Under the pieces are notes generated by a model. That model did no database searches. It worked only from the letters and a program-made list of their open reading frames with translations, and was not told the origin of the DNA. Both the position numbers and the translations under genes were made by a program. Of a stretch of DNA of 64,000 bases, positions 12,209 to 22,240 are shown piece after piece (the first letter of the stretch is position 1; every line of letters starts with the position of its first letter). This stretch comes from Cladophialophora immunda (lineage: Eukaryota; Ascomycota; Eurotiomycetes; Chaetothyriales; Herpotrichiellaceae). Location of the stretch: assembly GCF_000835495.1 (NCBI RefSeq), contig NW_015622542.1, forward strand, positions 7,004,956 through 7,068,955. Direction: 5' to 3'.

Positions 12209-12457
12209 GGTTGGAGAGGAGAAAAGGACTGATCATAAATTGAAGTGTAGGATGACTTGGTCAGGAAATAAGGGCGTGAACTGGGAACAAACACCTGGGG
12301 AAGTTTTATAGCAGTCCAAAAGTCATAGTGCCAGATCGTGGGTAACTTGCTGGGGAAACGAGGCTTTGCGAAGTAAGGAGCCGGATCCACCAACGATAGG
12401 GCGGCACCTTGGATTCACCATAGCAAACCCGGAGAAACTCATCCCGGACCCCCGCAG

Positions 12458-12469
12458 CCGAGAAATCGG
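12458..12469. promoter_or_regulatory. CCGA-N4-TCGG palindrome, site 1
   Basis: The sequence is CCGAGAAATCGG, an inverted CCG/CGG pair with six bases between, the typical geometry of a Zn2Cys6 dimer site. It lies 250 bp upstream of the MFS start at 12208 in the divergent MFS/MDR promoter. Confidence 0.6.
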
Positions 12470-12876
12470 CCTCGGCTGTCCAAAGTTTGGCCATAACGAA
12501 CGGTCCAGAAGCTTCAGGGAGAGAAACACACCCAGACACTCCCACCGCCCGTGTATAATTACCGCTGTATTTGTTGATACAAATGACCGTGTCAGTGTTC
12601 GCCCGTCCGTGAGCGTGGACACCGAGCCCAGAATCTAACATGCCCGGAACACCTTCTCCCGGAACTCAAGATTTGATGGATGCAAGTTCAATCATCCCGC
12701 TTTTCTCATGCCTGCAGAATTCTCACAGGCTCGACCCTTGTGAACCTCCTATTCCTCCCGTCCTGCCCCTCCCCTTCACAGCCAAGACTAAATCTACTCT
12801 TGGTGGGCTACAAGAAGTACGCGACAAACACTCCGTAGCTACGAGTTGGTGGTCTGTCGATTTGCGACCCTCCTCG

Positions 12877-12888
12877 CCGACTTTTCGG
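12877..12888. promoter_or_regulatory. CCGA-N4-TCGG palindrome, site 2
   Basis: The sequence is CCGACTTTTCGG. It is the second copy in the same divergent promoter, 669 bp upstream of the MFS start and 659 bp upstream of the MDR start. A near-identical one-mismatch form, CCGACTTTTCGC, sits in the PrpD promoter at 21672-21683. Confidence 0.6.
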
Positions 12889-13350
12889 CCAGCTTCGCCA
12901 TCGCCACGCTAACTGTTATTTCCTCCAGGCCGCCTCTTCGAGGCCCAGTTGTGGTTCGCCGAAAAAAGAGTGAATTCTGATGTGGTGAAATACCTGAAGC
13001 GGTCGAGATCGGAATATTCCAAATTTGATTGCATTGTGTAATTGGAATTTGACATCTATATTATTTTGTATGGGAACGTTCAATGCAGAGCATGAGCGAA
13101 CTTGGGATAGTTGTTAAAATCGATTTTGCTGGAATTTTAAAAACGACAACCGACTGAGGGAGACCCATTCGGGAGCATAGCATTGTGGGATTCTGCAGGT
13201 GTTGACGATCTAGCTGCAACCCTGGCACAGGAACATTGTAGAAAAGCTTCAGGGACCATTGCCTAGCTATTCCTGGCAATGTTCGCCACTGTAGTAGCAG
13301 GCAGGAAAAGGCGGCAAGGGCGAGCCCTTCTATTCACAGGTCAATCTCTC

Positions 13351-13358
13351 TATATAAG
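13351..13358 (+). promoter_or_regulatory. TATA-like box of the MDR gene
   Basis: TATATAAG lies 189 bp upstream of the MDR ATG at 13547, leaving room for a leader of roughly 150 nt. The position fits; function is inferred. Confidence 0.35.
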
Positions 13359-13546
13359 GCGGTATGAACGCTTTCAGCCAGAATTAGACACAGCTAGACT
13401 AGTCCATGAAATCATTGAGACTTCACAATTCTAAGAACGGACCACTCGTTTATCCATAAACTACTCCTAGTGGCAATGAAGTAAGGCATTCCGCTTTTAC
13501 TTGCTACATTTCTTCTTCAGGGTTTGCTCCATTCCCCTAGCTCAAC

Positions 13547-14599
13547 ATGCCTGCCAGCCAGACCGCCCAATGGGTAATTGTCCCAAACAAGGGTATCAAT
13601 GCTCTCCAATTCCAAGAGCAAGTCACTCTACCTGGACTGGAAGAGCGCCAGTGTCTGGTTCGCATCGAAGCAGTCTCGCTGAACTACCGCGACATCGCTA
13701 TGGCCCTGGGTCGATATCCATTGCCGCTGACAAAAAGCTTTGTGGCCTGTTCTGATGGCGCAGGAGAGGTCATTGGCGTAGGTTCAGGCGTGAGCGAGTT
13801 CAAATTGGGGGATAAGGTCTGCATGATATTCATGCAAGATTTTCAGGAGGGCATTGTGACCCCTAGGATCCGCCAGAGCACCTTGGGAAGTCAGCGGGAC
13901 GGTGTTCTGCGACAGTATGGGATATTTGAAGAGACCGGACTTGTGTTGTTGCCCAAAAACTTCTCATACATCCAGGGCGCCACATTACCGTGCGCTGCCC
14001 TGACTGCCTGGAATTGTTTATTCGGGCTCGAATCAAGGGCTCTTCGACCGGGGGACTTTCTACTCACACAGGGAACCGGCGGCGTTTCCTTATTTGCTAT
14101 TCAGTTCGCATTGGCTATCGGGGCAAATGTCATCAGCACAACTTCGACGGCCGAGAAGGCGGAGAGGCTTAAAGCACTGGGCGTCCAGCATGTCATCAAT
14201 TACGCATCGAGCACTGAATGGGGAGAAATTGCCAAATCTCTGACTCCAGATGGTCTTGGTGTGCACCATATCATCGAAGTTGGCGGCGAAAATACAATAT
14301 TCCAGAGCTTGAAAGCCGTCAGACCCGAAGGTGTTGTGTCCATGGTGGGATTTCTCGGTGGAAGACGAGAACATGAAAACTTGCCGAGCTTCTCTTTGAT
14401 ACAGAGACAACTCTGTATCGTTAGAGGGATGAATGTTGGTCCACGGAGGATGTTCCAACACATGAATACATTCCTGGAAGAGCATAATATCAAGCCAATC
14501 GTCTCGAATCGGATATTCAAGTTTGGAGAAGCGCAAGAAGCCTACAAAGAGATGGAAAAGCAGCAATTCTGGGGCAAGATTATTATCAAGGTCCAGTGA
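13547..14599 (+). CDS. Zinc-free MDR reductase (quinone/enoyl reductase-like)
   Basis: Single exon, 350 aa. The NYRD motif (46-49) replaces the catalytic zinc site, and the cofactor loop TQGTGGVSLF is at 175-184, so this is an NADPH-type MDR without zinc ligands. The C-terminus ends in GKIIIKVQ, typical of the group. Family members reduce activated C=C bonds or ketones. In this cluster it could reduce an unsaturated acid or oxidise a hydroxy acid; that is inference. Transcription is divergent from the MFS importer. The lyase side of the cluster follows after a short convergent gap. Confidence 0.85.
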   Translation: MPASQTAQWVIVPNKGINALQFQEQVTLPGLEERQCLVRIEAVSLNYRDIAMALGRYPLPLTKSFVACSDGAGEVIGVGSGVSEFKLGDKVCMIFMQDFQEGIVTPRIRQSTLGSQRDGVLRQYGIFEETGLVLLPKNFSYIQGATLPCAALTAWNCLFGLESRALRPGDFLLTQGTGGVSLFAIQFALAIGANVISTTSTAEKAERLKALGVQHVINYASSTEWGEIAKSLTPDGLGVHHIIEVGGENTIFQSLKAVRPEGVVSMVGFLGGRREHENLPSFSLIQRQLCIVRGMNVGPRRMFQHMNTFLEEHNIKPIVSNRIFKFGEAQEAYKEMEKQQFWGKIIIKVQ

Positions 14600-14861
14600 T
14601 TTTGGGCAATTGACCGATCCCAAAGGGTGACTGAAGTGATTCTCGAGCTTACAGCCTTGGATCAGACCAGTGTGGCACAAATGTCAATATCTTTTAGGGA
14701 CAGTACATCGTCGGAGTAAATACCTTGACGTGGCTCGTGTATATTTCATATGGCAAAATAGAGACGGTAACGGGTGGTGAGATAGACAGCGGAAGAGATG
14801 AAAGTTCCACACAGTTTGTTTTGGAAATAAATATGCACGAGAAAACGAAAGGGCGCACCTC

Positions 14862-15045
14862 TTAGAATTCATCATAGAGGTGTTGGAAGTTCTTGTTCTC
14901 TCCGATGAACTTGGCTGTAATGATATCAGATACTTCCACTGAAACCCAGAACAAAGTCGGAGAGAATCACCCCTTGCATACCCATACCACAAGTCTTCTC
15001 TAGGAATGTGCAGCGCAGAGCTCTGATATGTGTAACCGTAGCCAT
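14862..15045 (-). CDS. Possible 38-aa spliced microprotein
   Basis: Exons 14982-15045 and 14862-14914 join through an intron with donor GTATGC, branch CTGAT and acceptor ACAG. The product is 38 aa, beginning MATVTHIRAL and ending NFQHLYDEF. The splice signals are good, but so short a product between two convergent gene ends could equally be a fragment of the lyase 3' UTR or the last exons of a longer unrecognised transcript (another donor, TTTGTAAGTAG, lies upstream near 15105). No family was recognised. Confidence 0.2.
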
Positions 15046-15188
15046 ATGGATGGCAAGCATGCATCCGTGATTGGATCTTCTAGATTCTCTTTTTCGACTA
15101 CTTACAAAGAAGTATTTGGGTGGCTGAGTTGTTGTGAAGATTCAAGGACGTGATTTCACGCTGTATGATATAACTTTTGTCTGTCGTT

Positions 15189-16136
15189 TTAAGCCCCGTC
15201 AACGAATGATTTACCTCCTGCCGCCTCGTCAAATGCCATGCGCTCCTGGAGGCCCAGAATGTTGAACAAGTACTTCACACCTGCTTTCCTTCGATTTTCG
15301 CTCACAATTGGCCGTTGACTCTTCTTCAGCTCCCTCATGGCATTTCCCACCATTTCCGAGACGGGATCCAAAGCCACTGAAGGGAAAATCACGATTCTGA
15401 AACCCAGCTTATTGGCTTCCTGCACACTGAGGTCGGGTGTGACACCTCCAGCCACCATATTCAGAAGGACAGGTGTAGGACTAAGGTCTTTGCAAACACG
15501 GCTGCACTGTTCCAAACTCGTCATACCCTCAGGGAAAGCAACATCCGCACCCGCCGAAATAGCATTGCGGAGTCGCGAGACTGCCGCTTCATAACCCAGT
15601 GATTGGATCGAGTCGGTGCGTGCGATGAGAACAATGTCTGCCGAGCCTCCAGACACCTTCCGCATCTCATCGCGGGCCATAACCGCTGCCCGGATGCGAG
15701 TCAGGTATGTTTCTTCATCGACCAGCTCCTTGTTTGCCAGATGACCACAGCGCTTGTTTTGGACTTGGTCTTCGAGGTGCATTCCAGCCACTCCAGCAGA
15801 CATATAGGCGCGTACCGTCCTGGCAACCATCAGTGGTCCACCGTACCCTGTGTCGGCGTCTGCAATGACGGGGATTGAACGGTCTAGGGAAGAAATCATT
15901 CCCGCATTCCCCACCATATCATTCATTGTTGCGAGTCCAAGGTCTGGCTCACCCAGCCTGGAGGCTGCAGTGCCGGCCCCAGTCATATATAGACAATCGA
16001 ACCCCTCTCTCAAAGCCAGTCGCGCCGTGATGCCGTCGTATACCCCTGGGCAAAATATTGTTTTGCCCTCTTCCTGAAGGAGCAGTCGTAGCCTAGCAGC
16101 TGCTGGCATTCCTTGAGACTCAACAATGGAACCCAT
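15189..16136 (-). CDS. Isocitrate lyase/PEP mutase superfamily lyase
   Basis: 315 aa from the ATG at 16136; the open frame runs further upstream to 16337, but that part is not protein-like. Motifs: ADADTGYGG (92-100) with metal-binding aspartates, LEDQ (121-124), and the active-site loop KRCGH (128-132). The length suits the methylisocitrate/dimethylmalate lyase and oxaloacetate hydrolase branch rather than glyoxylate-cycle isocitrate lyase. The reaction would be a Mg-dependent C-C cleavage of a 2-hydroxy- or 2-oxo-acid, often releasing pyruvate or oxalate. It is divergent from the cupin gene with a shared palindrome at 16385. Exact substrate unknown. Confidence 0.88.
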   Translation of the reverse strand: MGSIVESQGMPAAARLRLLLQEEGKTIFCPGVYDGITARLALREGFDCLYMTGAGTAASRLGEPDLGLATMNDMVGNAGMISSLDRSIPVIADADTGYGGPLMVARTVRAYMSAGVAGMHLEDQVQNKRCGHLANKELVDEETYLTRIRAAVMARDEMRKVSGGSADIVLIARTDSIQSLGYEAAVSRLRNAISAGADVAFPEGMTSLEQCSRVCKDLSPTPVLLNMVAGGVTPDLSVQEANKLGFRIVIFPSVALDPVSEMVGNAMRELKKSQRPIVSENRRKAGVKYLFNILGLQERMAFDEAAGGKSFVDGA

Positions 16137-16651
16137 TATTGTAGTAAATGTTGCTAGAATTGATGATTTGCATACACGGACTTGTGGCCTGGTGTCTTGT
16201 TGTCTTGTCCCAGTATGATTAGGAAATATGATGAGAACAGAAATTTCCCACAGGCTTGATATGGAGGCCTGGTTAACTCCTGAGATTTCACATTCTCCTT
16301 GTTGGTCTGTTAGCTCTTTCGCCGTTCGCTTCAACACCGAGTGGAGCTAAATTGGGATCGGCAATTTTGCAACTCACATAGAAGCCGAGAACTCGGTGCA
16401 TTTAGTCTCCTGGAGGCGATTTTCGCTTGTTGGAGAAATCTCGAGAGCAGAACGGTGTTCACCCTTGCTGACCGTAATCCTTTTCATAATTACGAACTTA
16501 CGAGCTTGAAAAGCAACAAACAGAACCCGGACCGCAACCTGAGGTGGAAAGCTACCACGACACAAAAGAAGTTTGGAATCCGGAGCCATTAGGAAAATTG
16601 ACCAACTTTTTGGACGAGGATTCGAAGAACATTTCCAAAGTAGTGGAAAAT
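16137..16651. promoter_or_regulatory. Divergent promoter lyase / cupin
   Basis: A 515-bp region between two divergent starts. It contains a CCGA-N4-TCGG site at 16385-16396, almost midway. An open frame on the plus strand continues upstream of the cupin ATG without an ATG start, and I treat it as leader. Confidence 0.5.
16385..16396. promoter_or_regulatory. CCGA-N4-TCGG palindrome, site 3
   Basis: The sequence is CCGAGAACTCGG, 249 bp upstream of the lyase start (16136) and 256 bp upstream of the cupin start (16652). A single site may serve both genes. Confidence 0.6.
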
Positions 16652-17298
16652 ATGGAACAGTTGAGCCATCTTCCTGAGACAAGAAGGCTCGTAACGGGTC
16701 ATAATCGAGAGGGAAAGGCGGTTTTCGAGTTTGATGACTTACTCACGCCCGTCAATCCAACTCCGAAAGACGCCAGGCCAGGGACGTCTGCAGACCGACC
16801 GGTTGGCGTAACACTGATTCATCGCACTCGAAACTACCCAGTCAAGATACAAGGTGGCAGGGAAGAACTCACCATGGACAACGTACGCCGAGGCCAAGGC
16901 GAGAAAGGAATTGTTTGTCAGATCGTGGATATTCCTCCAACCCCAAAGGGTGCAAAACCATATTTGCACCGTAATGAGAGTCTCGACTACGGTGTGGTGT
17001 TGAAGGGGTCCCTACAGTTACTCTTGGATGATGGAGCTGTCGAGACTTTGAGAGAGGGAGACGTGTATATTCAAAAGTGGGTGCCCCTGTCCGATTTCCC
17101 TCAGCTAAACATCTGACCACAATTGAAAATGCTAATATTGCCGTATCAAAACGTCTCAGGGGGACGTATCATGCATGGCTAAATGAGTCCACCGAATACT
17201 GTCGCTTTCTGACAGTAGTCATTCCATCCGAGAAGGTCAAAGTGGAAGCAACTGGAGAGTTTCTGGAAGTTACAAAGATACCAGGGCTGAGTGATTGA
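16652..17298 (+). CDS. Small cupin-domain protein
   Basis: Exons 16652-17076 and 17160-17298, 187 aa. I chose the ATG that gives MEQLSHLPETRRLVTGHN, the usual start of this fungal cupin group; the frame upstream has no ATG. A conserved double-stranded beta-helix is visible: HRNESLDYGVVLKGSLQLLLDDG (split here by its two strands, about residues 109-131), then ETLREGDV and, after the intron, KGTYHAWLNES with the second-motif His. The intron has donor GTGGGT and acceptor CTCAG. Members act as isomerases, dioxygenases or accessory proteins in acid-metabolising gene clusters; the role here is unknown. Divergent from the lyase gene. Confidence 0.82.
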
Positions 17299-18007
17299 CA
17301 CATGGTAAAGAGATGCCGATAAGCCATTTGCGAGCCAGAAAGCGCAGAGTTGTTTGTAAACAAGCTACTTTAGTCACTAAGTCGTCTCTGTATTGCAATT
17401 AAACAGCCTGGTACTTTGAAGTAGCGAGTATCTAAAGCAAGACTTCTTCCTTTCAGCCCTGCTCCTTTTCTCAAGTCGGCATTTGCTATGACCAACATGT
17501 GATCCTCTGAGGGTACAGGCTATGCAAACTGCCATCTATCTCTCTACCCATGATCGAGCTCCTCACTATCGACATCCTCGGTCCCGGCTACAAAGATCTG
17601 CGCATATCTAGCCACACTAACTTCCGTGAGGCAAGAATTCGCCGAGTTTTCGGGGAGTGTAAATTGCCAGTCCCGCTGAGGCTACCTAGGTACGTTACAT
17701 GTTACCGTTCTCTTTTCAATAGTGAATTTCGATATGTAGTAAAATATCACAGATGTGCGAGTTGTCGGCTATGTGAAATGTCACAACGTAGCTTCTGGGG
17801 ACGGGCGGGTAGAAGAGGCGGTGATCTTCGGGGGTTTGAGCCTTTCCGCAATCAATATCCTTTTTGCAGCTTCTCATGTTTCTCGACCTAACAGGATTAT
17901 AAAGTGGCATCATTATACTGGTAAATTATCGTCGGATATCAAATTCGATAGCGAAGCTATTCCGGAGTCTACCACTTCACAACAGAGTATCGAATCAAAC
18001 CGGCAAG
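17299..18007. promoter_or_regulatory. Promoter region of the 2OG dioxygenase
   Basis: There is no gene in this stretch; the frame at 17550-17891 has no domain. It holds palindrome site 4 at 17642 and a one-mismatch copy, GCGAGTTGTCGG, at 17757-17768. Confidence 0.5.
17642..17653. promoter_or_regulatory. CCGA-N4-TCGG palindrome, site 4
   Basis: The sequence is CCGAGTTTTCGG, 355-366 bp upstream of the dioxygenase ATG. The preceding gene ends at 17298, so the site can be assigned to the dioxygenase alone. Confidence 0.6.
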
Positions 18008-19120
18008 ATGATCTCGAAAACATTGCCTGAAGTGGACCACTTTGTCCCTGTCGAGCCAACCAAGGAGAAGCTTGACTATGCCGACCTGGATATTTTGGAT
18101 TTGTCTCTCTACAAAGACACTCCTTCTGCAAAAAAGGAGCTTGCTGAGCAAGTTCACAAGGCCATGACCTCCCATGGTTTCTTTGTGGTCATTAACCACG
18201 GCATCAGCGAAGAAACCATAGAGCGTATGGTAGACATTGGCCACACGATCCTGTCACGCACACCTCAGGAAGAAAAAGAAAGGCTAAAAGCAGATCTCAC
18301 TGGGAAAGGAGAATACCCTGGGTTTAAACCAAGAGGAGAGTGGAAGACACTGGGAGGAACTCCGGACAGGATCGAGCAGTTCAACGTGGTCAGAGACATG
18401 ACAACTCACGAGCAACCCAAGGCCTTCGAACCGTACCGCGAAGAGGTACAGGAATTTATCGATACGGTTCACAGAGATATCCTCTACAAAATTCTGAGAC
18501 TGTTTGCCATATCTCTCGAGATTGGAGACGAGGAATTCTTTGTCAAAGCTCATAGCTACAACAAGCATGACGAATCCTGGCTTCGCTGGATGGAGTATTA
18601 TGACCTTCCAGCCCAAGCAGGCGCGGATGGCAAACAGCTGTGGCTTACCGGCCACCAGGACTTGACCTCCCTTTCGCTACTGTTCAGCCAGCCAATGGCA
18701 ACGCTACAAGTACGGGATTACCACGACGAAGCACAATGGAAGTTCGTTCCCCATATCCCTGGTGCTATGATCGTGAACGCGGGTGAACCGATGATGTGGT
18801 GGACTGGTAACTACTACAAAGCGGCCGTTCATCGAGTCGTTGAACCACCAGTCGATCAGAGAAGCCATGATCGCAGTAGCGTATTCTACTTCACGGTACC
18901 AAATGATGAGGTAGTTATCAACACGCTGCTCGAAGAGAGTCCTCTGTTACGACGCCACGGAGTGAAGAAGTGGTTTAAGGACGCCGACGCCCCTACGAGC
19001 AGTGAGTGGGTGCATAACCGTATCAAGGCAAACCTTCAAAAACACGTCAAGGCGAAAGCTGGCGAAGGGAGAACGAGTTTCCAGAAGATTGGGACAGTGA
19101 CCACTACATGGTTTAAGTAA
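18008..19120 (+). CDS. 2-oxoglutarate/Fe(II)-dependent dioxygenase
   Basis: Single exon, 370 aa. The N-terminal DIOX_N-type region has SHGFFVVINHGI (55-66). The iron triad is H216, D218 (GHQD) and H275 (AVHRVV), and the 2-oxoglutarate-binding pair is R289-S291 (RSS). This is the isopenicillin N synthase-like group. It should hydroxylate, desaturate or cleave a small molecule using O2 and 2-oxoglutarate in the cytosol. Its promoter carries one exact and one near-exact cluster palindrome, and it sits between the cupin and PrpD genes. The substrate is not known. Confidence 0.9.
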   Translation: MISKTLPEVDHFVPVEPTKEKLDYADLDILDLSLYKDTPSAKKELAEQVHKAMTSHGFFVVINHGISEETIERMVDIGHTILSRTPQEEKERLKADLTGKGEYPGFKPRGEWKTLGGTPDRIEQFNVVRDMTTHEQPKAFEPYREEVQEFIDTVHRDILYKILRLFAISLEIGDEEFFVKAHSYNKHDESWLRWMEYYDLPAQAGADGKQLWLTGHQDLTSLSLLFSQPMATLQVRDYHDEAQWKFVPHIPGAMIVNAGEPMMWWTGNYYKAAVHRVVEPPVDQRSHDRSSVFYFTVPNDEVVINTLLEESPLLRRHGVKKWFKDADAPTSSEWVHNRIKANLQKHVKAKAGEGRTSFQKIGTVTTTWFK

Positions 19121-19852
19121 ATGATATGAGAAAGCAGTCGGGAAATGAATACTTGCTGTTGCCAGTTACTCAGTCTATCCCTAGTTGACGTACAAAACCA
19201 TTTCTTCAAGAGATCTAAATCTGTCTCTCACTGTCATTCATAATGATGCTCCCTGCAAGAGCCGAAGATTATAATCCGCCGTTGTGTTAGCGATAAAGGA
19301 TCTCGAGATGGTTTTCCTAAAGTCGGAGGCCGTAAAGCAGCTCATAGACAATTCAAGGAATCTAGAGCCACCTCCCATATTCGGGCATGCACACCATGTC
19401 GGGCTGGAAAATGAAGCGTGACACGGGCCAAACATCTTCTTATGCGGGCAATTTATACTCTTAGCAATGTATTTACGTGGATGAAGCTCTGAAAGCGAGA
19501 CCATCGAGGTTTATGATACACTCTTTAAGGGAACAAAAGCAACGGCTGCTCAAAACCATTCAACTTCTCAAGAACACTCCCGGGGGGACGAGAAGCTATA
19601 AGCAACGAGGTTGAGGTGAGCGGCGAGATTGCCAAACCAGCCTCTCCACCAAAGAGAATGTATTTATGGTGAGAGTCAGGTAGTTATATCAAAAAATGAA
19701 CGGTTAGTATTTGATGGATGTTGAGTCTGATAGTTATTCGATCCTTCCCAGAATCTCGAATTTTCGGCCCTTTCAAACTATAGGACCACAGTGTAGCAGT
19801 ATCTACTATTCTTCCGTTAAGAGCTTTCAACAGAAAAACAAGAGAACTTAGT
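19121..19852. other. Convergent 3' region between dioxygenase and PrpD genes
   Basis: No gene is supported. The region should hold the two 3' UTRs. A one-mismatch form of the palindrome (TCGAATTTTCGG) occurs near 19756 and is probably coincidental, since it lies downstream of both genes. Confidence 0.35.
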
Positions 19853-21343
19853 CTAAAATACAAGCAACTCCCGTCCAGCATCAGTGACAGTCTCCAAATG
19901 CTGACACCGACTGACTAACTTCTGCGCTCTCTCCAGCGGCAGCCACCGAGAGATCTCTTGCAGAAACCTCTCTGTGACCGCCGGCCCGTCCAACCAGGGA
20001 ACATCTGGCACCGCCTCGACGACAACAGTCCCGTCTTTGAAGAAGATCTCGATCTTTGCCGGTTGTAGGCCCTTATTGTAGCTCTTCTCGAACTCCGGAT
20101 CCGTTGTCACAGACATCTTCCGCATGAGGCTATTGACTATTGGGTTGTCGATGCGTCTAGACGTGTCGTCGTCGAAACGACCGAAGACGAGGGCTGCACA
20201 AATACCGAATTGGATGCTGAGTTTTCCGCTGGATTCGCTGACAAGGGGCCCGGCATTATCACAGCCTGGGTAGGCGAGTGCACCAGGAGTTGTGGTGACG
20301 TGAATTTTGGCGATGTCATCGACATTACTGATTTTGGGATCTAAGTCTTTGTGCATCTTCAGGGCGATGGCGGTGGAGGCCTGAGTGAAGTTGCAGCAGG
20401 ATGCAGGCTTAAAATGAGTTTCGAGAATCCCTCTGCCCAGGGGAGAGCTTTCTATCCAGCTTTTGAAGCGGTTCGATGCGTTCGAGTCGACCCCCAGGGC
20501 CTCAAAATATCCGTCCTTGCCTTCGAGGACGACATCGCTCACAAAGATTCCTGTGCGGCCAAGGTCGTAGCTGGTGATGGCTGCAACACTTGCTGATCCA
20601 TTGTGAATATAAATCTCCCGCCCTCCTGTGTGTGCCCACGCGTTGATGCCGCAAACCATGTTGATTGCGAAGCACAAGATTCGCATGATAGTGTCCTCAT
20701 CATCGGGTATTTTACCCGTACTGAGGGCTCCCGCCGCGGCAAACGAGCCGATCAGAGCGGTGCTGCGGAAATGAGTATTGAACTGTCCCCCCCCTCGAAT
20801 GGAATAACCCAGCACTGCTCCCATCTCGTAGCCTCCAACGATGGCCCGGATGAGTTGCTCCCCGGTCCATCCGTCGCGTTGGGCAAGGGCCAAGCTGGAA
20901 GCAATGACCATGGAGCCTATATGCGCGCATGAGTCAAGGTGCATATCATCACGAACCGTGCTTTTTTGTCCAAATTTGTAAGCTTAATGTTCACGACTAG
21001 CCCTGTTGACCATACCTGGGGTTGATAGGTGTGCAAAAGATTGTCGAAAGGCAACTCACCTGTTCGAAAGGGCGGCATGTATGAAGGCGGCCGTTTCGGC
21101 AGACATTGCCTTGTCGCTCCCGAAAACGAATGCCTCAGGTTTTCCAGCATGAAGCTCCGCGTACTTGAGCAAAGGCACGCCAAGCTCACCACCAAGACCA
21201 GCCTGGCACGCTCCGAGGAAATCTAAGAGACATAGAGACACCTTCTCTCTGACTTCTGTGGACAACTCTCCCGAAGAGATCTGTTTCAGCCGTCTTGCTG
21301 CGAGACGAGTCAAGGTTTGCTTTTTTTCAGCGCGTGAAGTCAT
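19853..21343 (-). CDS. MmgE/PrpD family protein (2-methylcitrate dehydratase-like)
   Basis: Exons 21060-21343 and 19853-20960, 463 aa. The join gives HAALSNSTVRDDMHLDSCAH, matching the conserved ALxHxxxxDDxH...HPG region where the catalytic Asp and His sit, and then a GSMVIASSLALAQ helix. The C-terminal lid domain includes PKISNVDDIAKIHV. The intron acceptor is an unusual AAAAAAG; the alternatives give stops. Family members dehydrate 2-methylcitrate-like tricarboxylates or decarboxylate cis-aconitate; eukaryotic family members also include itaconate-forming enzymes. With the lyase gene it suggests turnover of a branched tri- or dicarboxylate. Two exact palindromes lie upstream. Confidence 0.87.
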
Positions 21344-21837
21344 GCTGGACGACTGTGGTACGAGAGATGCTCTGCCAGGATATTTTGAAAGGAAAACGTA
21401 TGTGAAACCACAATAGAAGCGTTGTCTTCTCAAGAGATGATATCCAGGGCCACCACCGCCAAAGAAAAGAACACCCTAAGAAAAGAACAGAATGTGATAC
21501 GTGGTTTATGCATAAAATGGCGTGGAGATGGAGGCTGGTAGTGACTCCCGATTGCAGACCGAGATAAGTAAGTGAGCTGAAAGAGGGATGAGAGGTAATC
21601 ACAGCTGCAATACCCTTTGAAAGTTCACTGACAGAGACAGTCTAGTGGCGTTCTCAGGTTTCTTCGCGTCTCCGACTTTTCGCAGCCATAGCAATAGCGA
21701 ATTATCACGCCCCAGGCAACAAAACGGGCAGTTCAAGGGAGCGGGGTCCCCAACATTCGATAAGACCGGCTTCTCCACATACTCATGTAGAGCCGCCTGC
21801 CGGAAGGAGCTGTATCTGGGAGACGGTTACCCGCCCG

Positions 21838-21849
21838 CCGAGTTGTCGG
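21838..21849. promoter_or_regulatory. CCGA-N4-TCGG palindrome, site 5
   Basis: The sequence is CCGAGTTGTCGG, about 500 bp upstream of the PrpD start. It is the left member of a pair. Confidence 0.6.
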
Positions 21850-21859
21850 CGAACTTGGC

Positions 21860-21871
21860 CCGACAATTCGG
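21860..21871. promoter_or_regulatory. CCGA-N4-TCGG palindrome, site 6
   Basis: The sequence is CCGACAATTCGG, exactly 22 bp from site 5, close to two helical turns, so two dimers could bind on nearly the same face. Confidence 0.6.
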
Positions 21872-22240
21872 CCAACAGCTAACGCCACATTTTCTTCGCG
21901 ATCCTAGGCCCGCCAGAATGCGTACAATGTACCGAACAGTGTAACGCAGAATCTAGATTGAAGGTGTGACAAATGAGTGTTAGACCTAAGCTTCGACAAT
22001 ATTACCATCTCTCAAACACTGGAAGGCCTAAACTTTGAAGGAATGATTCCTCGTACTTTAGACGAGGGGTCAAAGTCCGAGTGGGGGTCGGGATGGAGAA
22101 ACACCTACTTTACTTTGTGCCAGGACAACTTTTCCCAGTCCGCGTAAAGTAATTGAAATATGAACGGACGTTTCTGATTAGGTTCGGCTTTCACCAGGTA
22201 AATTCCCTCTCCTCGCTAATCAGCTCTGAGCGTAAAGTAG

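Larger units (their letters stand above)
12209..13546. promoter_or_regulatory. Divergent promoter region MFS importer / MDR reductase
   Basis: No coding sequence is supported here. The region separates two divergent genes and holds palindromes at 12458 and 12877 and a TATA-like box at 13351. Pyrimidine-rich stretches occur on both sides. Confidence 0.5.
21344..22240. promoter_or_regulatory. PrpD promoter region
   Basis: About 0.9 kb between the PrpD start and the 3' end of the regulator gene. It contains two exact palindromes (21838, 21860) and one single-mismatch form at 21672-21683 (CCGACTTTTCGC). No coding sequence is supported. Confidence 0.5.

Noticed and set aside
16137..16337. Upstream extension of the lyase frame to 16337
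   Set aside because: The frame stays open, but the added 67 residues are not protein-like, no family member carries such an N-terminus to my knowledge, and the extension would shrink the divergent promoter.
16544..16651. Cupin start at 16544
   Set aside because: That position is GTG, not ATG. The first in-frame ATG (16652) gives the usual start of the family.
17550..17891. Plus-strand 113-aa frame before the dioxygenase
   Set aside because: It lies over the promoter with a regulatory site and has no recognisable domain.
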